Source: Streptacidiphilus albus JL83 (GTDB lineage: Bacteria; Actinomycetota; Actinomycetes; Streptomycetales; Streptomycetaceae). Taken from it: a stretch of 64,000 nt of DNA. Position 1 is the first letter of the stretch, and every line of letters starts with the position of its first letter. Position numbers and translations under genes: made by a program. Location: contig NZ_JQML01000001.1 of the NCBI RefSeq assembly GCF_000744705.1, forward strand, positions 4,040,017-4,104,016, written 5' to 3'. Of the stretch, positions 25,801 to 31,635 are shown piece by piece. The notes under the pieces are model-generated. The model saw nothing but the letters and a program-made list of their open reading frames with translations, did not search any database and was not told the origin of the DNA.

Positions 25801-28550
25801 CCGCCGGGTGCCACCGGGGTCGGGACGGCCTTCGACGTCATCACTAGGTCGCTGGAGTACACCGTGATTCTCGCGCTCGGGCAGGTCGACGGCTGTGCGG
25901 GGTCCGTGCACAACGCCTTGGTGGTGTTGGTGTCCGAGGTCAGCGCCGTCACGGCGTTGAGGTAGTTGCCCTCCGTCGTCCCCTTGACCGTGATCTTCAG
26001 GGTCGCGGTCGCGTCCTTGGCGATCGCGCCGACCGTCCAGGCTCCGGTGGTCCTGTTGTACTTGCCGACGGAGTCGTCCGATACCCACGTCAGACCGGTC
26101 GGCAGCAGGTCTGTCAGGACGACGTTGGCTGCCGGGTTCGGGCCGGTGTTCTGCACGGCGAGGGTGAACACCGCCTGGCCGCCGGTCAGCACCGCCGGCT
26201 TGTCCACGGACTTCGTCACCGTCAGATCCGCCAGCTGCCCGATCTTCACCGGTGCCACCTTCGACAGGGCGGTGACGCCGTCGCCGCTGAAGTCGTTGGT
26301 GGCGAATCCTGGCGCCGCCGTGGTCTTCGCCTTCGCCTGGAAGGTGAAGGTGAGCGACTCCCCGGCATCGATCTCGATCGGGCCGCCCCAGGTCAGATTC
26401 GAACCCGTCACGGACGGCTCACCGATATCGGCGCCGGTGGTCGACCCGGGGACGTAGTCCAGTCGGGGGTCCAGTGTGTCGGCGAAACCGTAGGTGGTGA
26501 ACGGGACGGTGTTCGGGTTGGTGAGCTTCACCGAGTAGGTGGCTGTTTCTCCCGGCGCCATGCCGGTCGGCGTCACCGTCTTCACCGCTGCCAGCAGTTT
26601 GGTACCCACCGGACGGAACGCGGTGTACAGGCTGAAGGTCTTCGACTCGTTCGCCGCCAGCGAGACCGGCCAGGAGAGGCCGATCGCGGCGGTGACCGCA
26701 TTCGCGCAGTCACACGTGTTCGGCAGCGTATTCCTGCCCCTGATCGTACTGCCGACGGTGTTGACGTCGGCTTCCATGAACCTGCTGCCGGCGGTCAGCG
26801 GAACGAGCATCATCGTCTGCCCGGATCCGTCCGCGTTCTTCAGACACGCGATGCCGTTGCCCATACCGGATGCGGCCGGCACCACCGCGCCGAAGGAGGT
26901 GCCGCCGCTCTGCATCACGCAGCCGGCGGCCCGGTACAGTTCGCCGGTCCTGGCCGCGGAGGTGGTGTTCGTCAGCGTGAAGTCAAGCCGGAACCTGTTC
27001 TCACCGTTGACGTACGTCTCCTTCTCGGAGATCGTGACCGCGGGGGAGGCAGTGTTCACGATGGTCGTCATCGTCAACGGGTCGGACGCGGTACCCGAAC
27101 CGGTGATCGCCGATTGGCTGACCGGGCGGAAGGGCCCGCTGTTGTTGGTCTGCAGCCACGCCGATCCCGCGTTGGTGAAACCGTTGTTGTTGAAGGCCGT
27201 GGCGCAGTTGCTGGCGGAGAACTGGTTCACGCTGCTGAACTGCGCCTGGCACTGCAGGTCGGTGGTGGTAGTGGTCGTGATCGGATTGCCCGTGATGGTG
27301 CCGGTGGGCACCACGGTGACCGCGACGGTGGTCGTGAGCGACGGGCTCCCGCCGCCCTGGGTGGCGGTGTAGGTCACGTTGCTGCCGACCGGCTGACCGG
27401 AGGCGGTGATCGACCAGGTGCCGCCGGCCGTGACGGTCGCCGTGCCGACCGTCGTCGTACCGCGCGTCAGCGTCACCGTCGCCCCCGGCAGGCCGGTGCC
27501 GGTGAACGTGGAGTCCGCCCAGATGGTGTCGCCGCCATTCGGCGACGTGATCTTGACGTCCGGGATCGCCCACTCGACCACGGCAGCGCCGGGGGTGTTC
27601 GGGTTTCCGTACTTGTCGTTGTCGAAGAACGGGTCTCCGGTCCCGCCCGGAGTCCGGCCCGAGCCTGCGGCGGTCGTACCGTCCGGCACCTTCGCCGTGT
27701 CCGCGAACCCGCTGCCACCGCCGCCACCCGCACCGCCCCGTTGCGAGCCGGTGATCGTCGTACCGCCGTCACCGCCACCGCCCCCGGCGAAGCCGCCGCC
27801 GCCACCACCACCCGGTGTGCTGGTAGTGGGCCCGGTCAGGCCGCCCCCCGCGCCGCCCTGCCCATTGGGCGAGTTCGTTCCCGCCTTCCCCGAGCGGGTG
27901 CCCAGTCCCCCCGCCGCTCCTCCGGTGGTGCCGGACGCGCCACTGCCGCCCTTGGCGTCCGAAGGGGACGGGGCGTCAGTGCCTGATCCGGCGGCTTCAC
28001 CGCCACCGGCCCCGCCATCGGCGCCAGCGGCCGAACTGGTGCCACGGCCCGCGCCGCCGCCACCGCCCGCCACCAGCAGCAACGAACCCGAGGCGTCCTT
28101 GAGATCCGTACGGCCTCCGCCGCCGCCTGCGCCAGTGCCACCGGCCGCACTGTTCAGGTTGAAGTCCGGCGCCCCGATAGTGATCGAGTACGACGCCGCC
28201 AGCGGTGCTGACACCGTCCCCACGGTGTATCCGCCCGCGCCACCGGCATTGGGGGGACTCGTGTCCGAGTTGCCACCACCGGAACCCCAGAGGTGGAACC
28301 GCACCGCAGTCGTGCCGGTCGGCGGGGTGAACCTCTGGACGGCCTTCGTGCTGCGGAACACCTGGCACTGGTTGAAACCCGTGGTCTTCGCCGCGCAGGT
28401 GCCCGCGGCGGCACGCGGCTGGTGCTCGACAAGCGACTTGTGAGCGACGTGGTTCACCGAGGCCGCGGTGGCTGCCAGGCCCGGCGATCCTGCCAGCACC
28501 AACGCACACGTCACGGCCATCACGATCAGGCGATGCACCCTGCCGACCAT
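10818..28550 (-). CDS. Giant LPDTG-anchored surface protein with ~36 DUF11 repeats
   Basis: About 5,910 aa in one uninterrupted 17.7-kb frame. The ATG at 28550 gives a clean signal peptide (MVGRVHRLIVMAVTCALVLA...); a GTG at 28568 is an alternative without a ribosome-binding site. Layout in residues: a Gly-rich region (about 88-315), an Ig-like strand domain (330-415), a first adhesin-like module (427-657), a DUF11-like domain, four divergent DUF11 units (770-1290), a second adhesin-like module (1290-1530), 26 near-identical ~140-aa DUF11 units (1670-5306), four divergent units, a Pro-rich spacer, LPDTG (5870-5874), a membrane helix and an RTRRRTRLR tail. Each array unit carries two Cys (SCTAAGQNVSC or similar), suggesting one disulfide per unit. 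DUF11 domains are beta-sandwiches common in actinobacterial wall proteins. The protein is probably a long stalk presenting the N-terminal modules away from the wall. Its ligand is unknown. Confidence 0.93.
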   Translation of the reverse strand: MVGRVHRLIVMAVTCALVLAGSPGLAATAASVNHVAHKSLVEHQPRAAAGTCAAKTTGFNQCQVFRSTKAVQRFTPPTGTTAVRFHLWGSGGGNSDTSPPNAGGAGGYTVGTVSAPLAASYSITIGAPDFNLNSAAGGTGAGGGGGRTDLKDASGSLLLVAGGGGGAGRGTSSAAGADGGAGGGEAAGSGTDAPSPSDAKGGSGASGTTGGAAGGLGTRSGKAGTNSPNGQGGAGGGLTGPTTSTPGGGGGGGFAGGGGGDGGTTITGSQRGGAGGGGGSGFADTAKVPDGTTAAGSGRTPGGTGDPFFDNDKYGNPNTPGAAVVEWAIPDVKITSPNGGDTIWADSTFTGTGLPGATVTLTRGTTTVGTATVTAGGTWSITASGQPVGSNVTYTATQGGGSPSLTTTVAVTVVPTGTITGNPITTTTTTDLQCQAQFSSVNQFSASNCATAFNNNGFTNAGSAWLQTNNSGPFRPVSQSAITGSGTASDPLTMTTIVNTASPAVTISEKETYVNGENRFRLDFTLTNTTSAARTGELYRAAGCVMQSGGTSFGAVVPAASGMGNGIACLKNADGSGQTMMLVPLTAGSRFMEADVNTVGSTIRGRNTLPNTCDCANAVTAAIGLSWPVSLAANESKTFSLYTAFRPVGTKLLAAVKTVTPTGMAPGETATYSVKLTNPNTVPFTTYGFADTLDPRLDYVPGSTTGADIGEPSVTGSNLTWGGPIEIDAGESLTFTFQAKAKTTAAPGFATNDFSGDGVTALSKVAPVKIGQLADLTVTKSVDKPAVLTGGQAVFTLAVQNTGPNPAANVVLTDLLPTGLTWVSDDSVGKYNRTTGAWTVGAIAKDATATLKITVKGTTEGNYLNAVTALTSDTNTTKALCTDPAQPSTCPSARITVYSSDLVMTSKAVPTPVAPGGTSVATLTVTNSGPSDTMTDATVTFTLPQRTTLTSTLPVGCTAATDGKSVTCPVSAGLAKGAKVDFPISLLVDTNAPLNTALSGGSVTVASADDLKPANNTAAVALSTTSRPSNDLSIAVDATTDPLTPGTATTVTGTVTNGGPSDTAAASTVTFTLPANTTAAATQPAGCVVSSDKKSVTCTIPTAMKNGAVTSFAISVVVDPAAPLNTALASGKAVVANSDDPVAANNTAIIALKTTATGSADLAITTTGFSAVEANASSYIYTVVVTNAGPSAATAVKVADTVPAAFTSVSWACAATGTGSSCGLDKGTGNAIATTAGLGVNGKVTYTITVKPVATAAGTTVTNTATITASGIVDPTPGDHSDSTDTNISRSVTCRTNYDLCINTAGPPTREVLRTSTGGFDSWIAGTKQFYSAGANSLVIDNLRYGSLSPEAGAASILLDRVPMTGAGTAADPFLISQTWQAGSSGINYKLTDTYVEGQQQNRQRYEFTNTGTTDKTFRFYHAADCYLAGVDSGFSAAVQLPNGGWSPVCIGTGSAAAGQVEQFVPVTPGNEYYAGEHGGEFTGINNKTALQNKVVRGNENIDNGIAIAWLVTVPAGGSKTIEMDTLITEPGVPRLELTSTVTPTTTPELSGTVVTYTVNARSTVPLEVTPDTLKFTLPAGFSYIPGTMSGDLTTEPSASGQDLNWTKPLTVPGEETKTFTFQARIATPTAPGTYTATATGTFGNYLVGPPKATPNANKPVVTITAIPKADLAVTKKPASTTPVAAGETFDYTITVTNNGPQDAAGVVMTDTLPAALKFVSASDSCTASGQDVSCPKLATLASKAVKTYTIKVQLDPSYTGDGTDVRNQAKVSSDTFDPTPANNTSDASTGTLPGPGPNPTPAPVKADVAITKKAASTTPVAAGESFDYTVTVTNNGPSDSKGLVVTDALPAMLKFVSASDGCTAAGQNVSCPKLAVLGAKGVKVYTIKVQLLPAYAGDGTDVKNQAKVATDTTDPVPANNTSDATTGGLPGPNPAPTPNPPAPAKADVAITKKALSTTPVAAGESFDYTVTVTNNGPSDAKGVVVTDALPAALKFVSASDGCTAAGQNVSCPKLASLAVQASKVYTIKVQLDPAYAGDGSDVKNQAKVATDSTDPDLTNNTSDASTGGLPGPNPAPTPNPPAPVKADVAITKKPAGTKSVAPGETFDYTVTVTNNGPSEAKGLAVTDALPAALKFVSASDSCTAAGQNVTCPKLASLAAKASKTYTITVQLDPAYTGDGSDVRNQAKVATDTADPDPSNNTSDGSTGTLPGPGPAPFPPAPVKADVAITKKAASTTPVAAGESFDYTVTVTNNGPSDAKGLVVTDALPTMLKFVSASDSCTAAGQNVTCPKLATLTAKTSKSYTITVQLDPAYTGDGSDVRNQAKVATDTTDPDLTNNTSDATTGGLPGPNPAPTPNPPAPVKADVAITKKAASTTPVAAGESFDYTVTVTNNGPAQATGLLVTDALPTMLKFVSASDGCTTAGQNVTCPKLGTLAAKASKVYTIKVQLDPAYAGDGSDVKNQAKVATDTTDPDLTNNTSDASTGGLPGPNPAPTPNPPAPVKADVAITKKAASTTPIAAGESFDYTVTVTNNGPSQASGVLVTDALPAMLKFVSATDGCTAAGQDVTCPKLATLAAKASKSYTITVQLDPAYAGNGSDVKNQAKVATDSTDPDLTNNTSDASTGGLPGPNPAPTPNPPAPVKADVAITKKAASTTPVAPGGTFDYTVTVTNNGPSLASGLVVTDALPAALKFVSASDSCTAAGQNVTCPKLATLAAKASKTYTITVQLDPAYTGDGSDVKNQAKVATDSTDPDLTNNTSDASTGGLPGPNPAPTPNPPAPVRADVAITKKAVSTTPVAPGGTFDYTVMVTNNGPSQASGLVVTDALPAMLKFVSASDGCTAAGQNVTCPKLATLAAKASKTYTVTVQLDPAYTGDGSDVKNQAKVVTDSADPDLTNNTSDASTGGLPGPNPAPTPNPPAPVQADVAITKKPASTAPVAPGESFDYTVTVTNNGPSDAKGLVVTDALPAALKFVSASDSCTAAGQNVTCPKLAMLAAKASKSYTVTVQLDPAYTGDGSDVKNQAKVATDSVDPDLTNNTSDAATGTLPGPGPGPNPPTPARADVAITKKAVGTAPVAAGESFDYTISVTNNGPSQASGLLVTDALPAMLKFVSASDSCTAAGQNVTCPKLATLAAKASKTYTVTVQLDPAYAGDGTDVKNQAKVATDSADPDLTNNTSDASTGGLPGPNPAPTPNPPAPVKADVAITKKAASTTPVAAGESFDYTISVTNNGPSLASGLLVTDALPAALKFVSASDSCTAAGQNVSCPKLASLAAKASKVYTIKVQLDPAYAGDGSDVRNQAKVATDSADPDPSNNTSDASTGGLPGPNPAPTPNPPAPVKADVAITKKAASTTPVAPGESFDYTVTVTNNGPSQASGLVMTDALPTALKFVSASDSCTAAGQNVTCPKLATLAAKASKTYTITVQLDPAYTGDGSDVKNQAKVATDSTDPDLTNNTSDATTGGLPGPGPGPNPPTPVRADVAITKKAAGTTPVAPGGTFDYAVTVTNNGPSQASGLLVTDALPAMLKFVSASDGCTAAGQNVSCPKLAVLAAKASKVYTITVQLDPAYTGDGSDVKNQAKVATDSADPDLTNNTSDASTGGLPGPNPAPTPNPPAPVQADVAITKKAASTTPVSPGESFDYAVTVTNNGPSLASGLVVTDALPAMLKFVSASDGCTAAGQNVSCPKLASLAAKASKTYTIKVQLDPAYAGDGSDVKNQAKVATDSADPDLTNNTSDASTGGLPGPNPAPTPNPPAPVKADVAITKKPVGTAPVAPGESFDYAVTVTNNGPSQASGLVVTDALPTALKFVSASDSCTAVGQNVTCPKLATLAVKASKVYTITVQLDPAYTGDGTDVKNQAKVATDSTDPDLTNNTSDAATGTLPGPGPGPNPPTPVRADVAITKKAASTTPVAPGGTFDYTVTVTNNGPSLASGLLVTDALPAMLKFVSASDGCTAVGQNVTCPKLATLAAKASKVYTITVQLDPAYAGDGSDVKNQAKVATDSADPDLTNNTSDASTGGLPGPDPGPNPPAPVRADVAITKKAASTTPVAPGESFDYTVTVTNNGPSQASGLLVTDALPVALKFVSASDNCTAVGQNVTCPKLATLVAKASKVYTIKVQLDPAYTGDGSDVRNQAKVATDSADPDMSNNTSDASTGGLPGPGPGPNPPTPVSADVAITKKAASTTPVAAGESFDYTINVTNNGPSQASGLVVTDALPAMLKFVSASDGCTAAGQNISCPKLASLAAKASKSYTITVQLDPAYAGDGSDVRNQAKVATDTADPDMSNNTSDASTGGLPGPGPGPNPPLKPSADLSITKKAEGTTAVAAGQSFTYDITVANAGPSQAKNVIVTDELPSTLIFQPSAGCTASGQTVTCGPVATLDAGRTQVFKVTVQLDPAYAGDGSDIRNQASVKSDTADPDMSNNTSDASTGGLPGPGPGPNPPLKPSADLSITKKAEGTTAVAAGQSFTYDITVANAGPSQAKNVIVTDELPSTLIFQPSAGCTASGQTVTCGPVATLDAGKTQLFKVTVQLDPAYSGDGSDIRNQALVKSDTADPDKSNNTSDASTGGLPGPKPGPGPNPPLKPSADLSITKKAASTVPVAPGGTFDYTVTVTNNGPSLAKAVVMTDTLPAHLGFVSASDGCTASGQTVTCPALPTLAAKATHTYTVTVQLDPAYAGDGSDIRNQASVKSTTADPDMSNNTSDASTGGLPGPDPGPNPGPNPAPNPPAPPSADVAITKKAASTTPVAPGETFDYTVTVTNKGPSEAKGLVVTDALPAALKFVSASDSCTATGQDVTCPKLATLAAKAIKVYTIKVMLDPAYTGDGSDVKNQAKVAADTADPDMSNNTSDASTGGLPGPNPAPTPNPPAPVKADVAITKKAASTTPVAAGESFDYTVTVINKGPSDAKGLVVTDALPAALKFVSASDGCTAVGQNVTCPKLGTLANGASKSYTITVQLDPAYTGDGSDVKNQAKVATDTTDPDLTNNTSDASTGGLPGPNPAPTPNPPAPVKADVAITKKAASTTPVAPGESFDYTVTVINKGPSDAKGLVVTDALPAALKFVSASDGCTAVGQNVTCPKLGTLANGASKSYTITVQLDPAYTGDGSDVKNQAKVATDTTDPDMSNNTSDAATGTLPGPDPGPNPGPNPTPNPPAPVKADVAITKKPASTTPIGAGESFDYTVTVTNKGPSDAKGLVVTDALPAMLEFVSASDGCTAAGQDVTCPKLATLAAKASKSYTIKVQLDPAYAGDGSDVRNQAKVATDTTDPDLTNNISDAATGTLPGPGPGPNPGPNPTPNPPAPAKADLAVTKKPVGTKQVSPGGTFDYEVTVTNNGPAQAAVVKTTDALPAPLEFVSSVDGCTAVGSDVTCPTLAVLADKGTKTFTFTVRIDPDYEQDGTEVRNIAKVSSATADPDLSNNSSAAAGLPGIKVARGEADLSVTKSSSGAAVAPGENVDYTITVTNNGPSSDAYHVVLTDKLPKALAFVSSRPAGCTVDATTRAVTCPATGRLKVGASFTYVLTTRLDPSYTGDGSDIINRAVVHADNTDPNPNNDTDTAPLPDGGKPAAPKRDLAALATLSKDLAAPGETVDLTARITNHGPSSTADDSTFTVTLPAQLSFAKTPPAPCIANTPQLATCTLPARMIPQPRTTPRSMTRSLTQDGPGAPPDGFVDTVFALRLSPDAAAGQTFTGKIRVEDAADNFPANDEDTFTIRTLAPAADLALAKTATYPAGKNQVDPGDTFTYTLTTTNHGPSTAINVKVTDPLPAALSFVSSPDGCTANGRTVTCGPLPRLAPGGQTVHHILVKLDPAYTDNGKDVDNIATATSTTPDPNRSNNSNQPGTNGPDGGPLHIGKPTPTPKPTPRPKPLPDTGAGNLATEIGWVVALLLVGAGLLTAGLARTRRRTRLR
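12633..23543 (-). repeat. Tandem array of 26 repeats of about 420 bp, coding for DUF11 units
   Basis: The coding sequence repeats with a period of 402-441 bp, always a multiple of 3, for 10.9 kb. Each unit starts with the codons for AD(V/L)xxTKK and ends with a Pro-rich linker (LPGPNPAPTPNPPAPVK or LPGPGPGPNPPTPVR). Most units differ by a few substitutions. Units 20-22 counted from the N-terminus (about 14.3-15.6 kb) form a distinct subgroup (ADLSITKKAEGTTAVAAGQS). Some blocks are identical, for example about 14,984-15,260 against the same sequence 411 bp further on. Such arrays vary in copy number by recombination and are easily collapsed in short-read assemblies. Confidence 0.95.
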
Positions 28551-28803
28551 CGGATTTCCATTCTTCACAAATCAAGACATTTAGTGACGTTTGTATGGAA
28601 AGCCATATAGGCGGTAGATCCGGCAGGACACCCCGCAGCGGCGCGATACTCAGGGAAATGAACCCGTACGGCGCAGACCCCACCCACCCGGGCGCTCTTC
28701 GCGGGAAATCCGGCGGACATCGTCGACGCGCCGTACGACCAGGCGATACGACGCCGTGGTAGGGAAGATGCCCGCACCGGATCCCGCACGGCACGCACTG
28801 CTA

Positions 28804-28854
28804 CCAGCCAGCCCCCGAGACGCCGAGGACACAGGCGTCCCGGGGGCTGGCTGG
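28804..28854 (-). terminator. Long hairpin (21-bp arms) downstream of the small DUF11-like gene
   Basis: The arms 28804-28824 and 28834-28854 pair at 20 of 21 positions around a 9-nt loop. It lies about 230 bp past the stop of the gene at 29080-29880 and before the giant gene. Termination is the simplest role; a regulatory structure in the giant gene's upstream region is possible. Confidence 0.55.
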
Positions 28855-28908
28855 CCCCGGGGGCAGCGTCCCGGGGGCCGGGCAGGGAGGCATGCCGAGG
28901 ACATGCCA

Positions 28909-28938
28909 GTGGCGGCGCACAGAGTTGTGCGCCGCCAC
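28909..28938 (-). terminator. Perfect 13-bp hairpin downstream of the small DUF11-like gene
   Basis: The arms 28909-28921 and 28926-28938 are perfectly complementary around a 4-nt loop. It is the first hairpin after the stop at 29080, so it is the likelier terminator of that gene. Confidence 0.6.
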
Positions 28939-29079
28939 CAGGTCACGGACCTCGATCATCACCAATGCAGGCCGACCCCGCCGGGACAGGAGGCCGGTCA
29001 GGCTCTTCAACGGCCTTTCACGTGAAGCAACTTGTATACGTTCAACCGCACCCGGGACACAGGATTCCGGCGCCGGCCG

Positions 29080-29880
29080 CTACTTCGCCCCGCCTGCGGC
29101 GTCGGCCGACCTGCCGCGTCGACGCAGGACCGTCCCGGCCGTGGCGAGCAACCCGAGGGCCGCCGCAGCACCCCCCGCCCACATCCACCCCTCGGCGATC
29201 CCGCCGCCCGACCCGGCGTGGTGACCGGCGGCGGCCAGCTCCGGGTTGACCTGGACCGTACCCGAATCGGAGGCACAACCCAGCAGCTTCCGAGTGTCGC
29301 CCTGCTGCACACAGGCGGTACTGGACAGCGTATCGGCGCTGTGGTGGGCCGCATCGGAGTGGGGCTGCTTGACCTGAATACCCTGGGCCCGGGCGGCCGC
29401 GAGCTGGGCACGGGTACCCAGATGACCGGCCACGTGCAGCTCGCGGGTCTGACCGGCGGCCAGGTCGATGGCCCACAGGACCTGGGTACCGGTGTTGCGG
29501 CCGCCGTCGGAGATCGCCGCGGGCTGGACCGCCGCCGACAGCATCTGGGAGACCTGGAGGTGCTTCATCGGGTCGGGGGTGGTGTTGCGGACCGTGACGG
29601 TGTAGTCGACGTCGGTGCCCTCGGTCAGCGCGGTACCGGAGTGCCGCACCGCCACCTCCACCGGGTGCGACGCCGCGTCGGGTCCGGCGGCGGACCCGTC
29701 CGCGGGCACAGCGGACCCCGGCTTGGCCGGTGCCCCGACAGTGAAGGACCGCGACACGGACTGCGTACCCGAGGCCGTCGCGGCAGAGGCTGTCGGAGCC
29801 ACCGACAGCGGCAGCGCCACCATAGCGGCGGCCGCCACGGCGGTACAGGCAAGGCCCGAAGACAGGCGCGGAACGTTCAT
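29080..29880 (-). CDS. Secreted, membrane-anchored protein with one DUF11-like domain
   Basis: A 266-aa protein with a signal peptide (residues 1-33, ending TASA), one beta-sandwich domain of the DUF11 type (about 50-155: VEVAVRHSGTALTEGTDVDYTVTVRN, here only partly quoted as VDYTVTVRN), and a Cys pair (STACVQQGDTRKLLGC, about residues 190-205). A C-terminal membrane helix (AGGAAAALGLLATAGTVLRR) and a basic tail follow. There is no LPxTG motif, so it should stay in the membrane rather than be sorted to the wall. The ATG at 29880 follows GAGGGAG. It lies just upstream of the giant DUF11 gene on the same strand but is separated by terminators, so the two are probably transcribed separately. A shared surface role is inference. 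Confidence 0.75.
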   Translation of the reverse strand: MNVPRLSSGLACTAVAAAAMVALPLSVAPTASAATASGTQSVSRSFTVGAPAKPGSAVPADGSAAGPDAASHPVEVAVRHSGTALTEGTDVDYTVTVRNTTPDPMKHLQVSQMLSAAVQPAAISDGGRNTGTQVLWAIDLAAGQTRELHVAGHLGTRAQLAAARAQGIQVKQPHSDAAHHSADTLSSTACVQQGDTRKLLGCASDSGTVQVNPELAAAGHHAGSGGGIAEGWMWAGGAAAALGLLATAGTVLRRRGRSADAAGGAK

Positions 29881-30318
29881 GGGACTCCCTCGGATACGAC
29901 ATCTGAACTTCCACCGACAGACTGATTGTCCGTTATGCCCTACTGGAAGAGTGGGAGGCCACCCCAGCCGAGGCAGCCGGCTGCCGCCTTGACCGACACG
30001 AGCCGCCCGCGCTGGCTCCCTTTATCCCCCCAACGCAGACCGGCAAGGGACCGGGGTTCCCGAACACGAGCAGGTGGGTGATCAGGTCAGCCGGACCGGG
30101 TCGCCCCTCGGCACACAGCCCCTCGACCCTGTCGGCGGCCGACTGACCGGCGAGCAGGAGCACCCAGGTCAAGCACCTTGAAACAGGCAGCCGTCCCGAG
30201 CCCGAACAGGACAGGCCGACTCCAGGCGAGACTCCCAGTTCACCTGGACAGGTGAAACCAGGCACAGCACCGCCCGGCTGATCTCGGCTCATCACCTGGT
30301 CAGTGATACGCCGAGACC
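29881..30318. other. Intergenic, no gene seen (about 440 bp)
   Basis: Upstream region of the small DUF11-like gene, ending at the start of the IS630 fragment. The minus-strand frame in it has a composition (many Gly, Pro, Ser) that does not look like a real protein. No RNA gene is supported. Confidence 0.3.
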
Positions 30319-30810
30319 ATGGGGACTACGAGCAGCACCGACAGCATTCATCACACCCGTGAACAAAAGCGTCTGACAGCCAGCCGCCTATTCCAACAGG
30401 GCGACCTGTCGGACGGGGAGATCGCGCGCCTGCTGGGCGCGCACGCATCGACGGTGCGCAGCTGGCACCACACATGGACCGCGGGCGGCCCCGACGCCCT
30501 GCTCGGACACGCGAACGGCGGCGTCAAGTGCCCCCTGGACCCGGCCCAATGCCAGGCCCTGCGCGAACTGCTGCGCCGCGGCGCTGCGGACTACGGCTTC
30601 GCCACCGACATCTGGACCCTGGCCCGGATCCGCCAGGTGATCGACGAGCGCTTCTCGGTGGCCTACACCTCCCTGTCCGGGATCAGCCACCTCCTGCACC
30701 GCATGGGCTTCACCTCGCAACCGGCCCACCGCGACGTCCCCGGGCACGACGGGGGCGCGATCTGGGAATGGGTGGACACCACCTGGCAGGACACGCACAC
30801 ACAGGTGTGA
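30319..30810 (+). pseudogene. IS630-family transposase, N-terminal DNA-binding part only
   Basis: A 163-aa frame starting at an ATG (30319). It has the paired helix-turn-helix DNA-binding region of IS630/Tc1-type transposases: LFQQGDLSDGEIARLLGAHA (about 27-46), then a WHHTWTAGGPDALL turn and a second winged HTH (RIRQVIDERFSVAYTSLSG-like, about 105-130), then GFTSQPAHRD. It stops at WVDTTWQDTH, just before the DDE catalytic domain would begin, and no DDE domain follows in any frame. It is a truncated transposase, or one half of a two-frame element whose second half is lost. Confidence 0.8.
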
Positions 30811-31434
30811 CTGTTCAGTCGAAGTGGCGGATGTGCGCTTGATTTGGCGGAATGAGGCCGGGTCGGGGTCACGAGTGATCGGGGTGTCTGTCCCGTTGCA
30901 CTCCAGTTGGCGGATTCGCAGACCTTCGCGTTCGTGGTGGCCGTTTCGCATTGGATGCTTGAATCGATCGCTTCGCGCTTGTCCGGTCTCGCTGGACCTG
31001 GTGGCGCCTCAGGTGACAGTCGGCCAATTCCCGGCGTGTGTGGCTCGCCACGCCCGGATTTGATCTCTCGGGGTGGATCGCGTCTCATCGGGCACCCGCC
31101 ACTGCGGACTGTGCCCACGGACGGCTCCGGAGTTGAGCCGTGGGCGCCGTGGCAAGGACATCTCCTCGCCTTCGCTCGTAGTCCTGAGGAATCCCGGACC
31201 GCCGATCTGCGGTGAAGGCCAGGGCGACAACCTTCGCGCGGCAAAGCCCGATCCGCAGGGCGCGAGGGACCGCCGGGCCCACCGTCGATCCCCCGAACGC
31301 CCGGTCACTCTTGTGAGCGGTTTGGTTGGTGCGGGAGCGGGCATGGCGTTCGACCGAGGTGGATGATCTTCGGCGGCAGGTCCCGCAAGGTGCCCCGCCT
31401 GCCCGTCCGTGTCGACACATTCAGGAGCGAAACG
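30811..31434. other. Mobile-element scar without a recognisable gene (about 620 bp)
   Basis: The stretch is less GC-rich than the backbone. A TGGCGGA word recurs three times near 30825, 30845 and 30908, as might be left from an element end. No frame here has a convincing start and composition. Confidence 0.35.
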
Positions 31435-31635
31435 ATGGCCGCAGTGACGCAGAACCACGCCCCTTGGGGCCTCGCCCGGATCTGCCAGCGTCAGGCGGTC
31501 TCGGACGACCCCTCCACGTGGGAGTACGTCTGTGGTGCACGTCGGTCTGCGATCGTGTTGTGGGACCGGGCAGTCCGGCCCCAGGCGGGGCCGGACCTCA
31601 GCAAGGCTCGCTCTCTCAGGCCGCGTCCCGCGTGA
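31435..31635 (+). pseudogene. Short frame with an S8-protease-like segment
   Basis: A 66-codon frame with a good ribosome-binding site (AGGAGCG, 6 bp before the ATG). Its first 20 residues (TQNHAPWGLARICQR) resemble the segment at the start of mature subtilisin-like S8 proteases (usual form: PWGLDRIDQR). The catalytic Asp, His and Ser regions are all absent. It overlaps the end of the convergent DDE gene. It may be a broken protease start or a chance similarity. Confidence 0.3.

Larger units (their letters stand above)
28551..29079. other. Intergenic region upstream of the giant gene, with two strong hairpins
   Basis: A 530-bp gap between the small DUF11-like gene and the giant gene, both on the minus strand. 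It contains two hairpins (28804-28854 and 28909-28938) that can end transcription of the upstream gene. A less GC-rich stretch at about 28,560-28,620 is the probable leader of the giant gene. I see no convincing protein in it. Confidence 0.5.
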
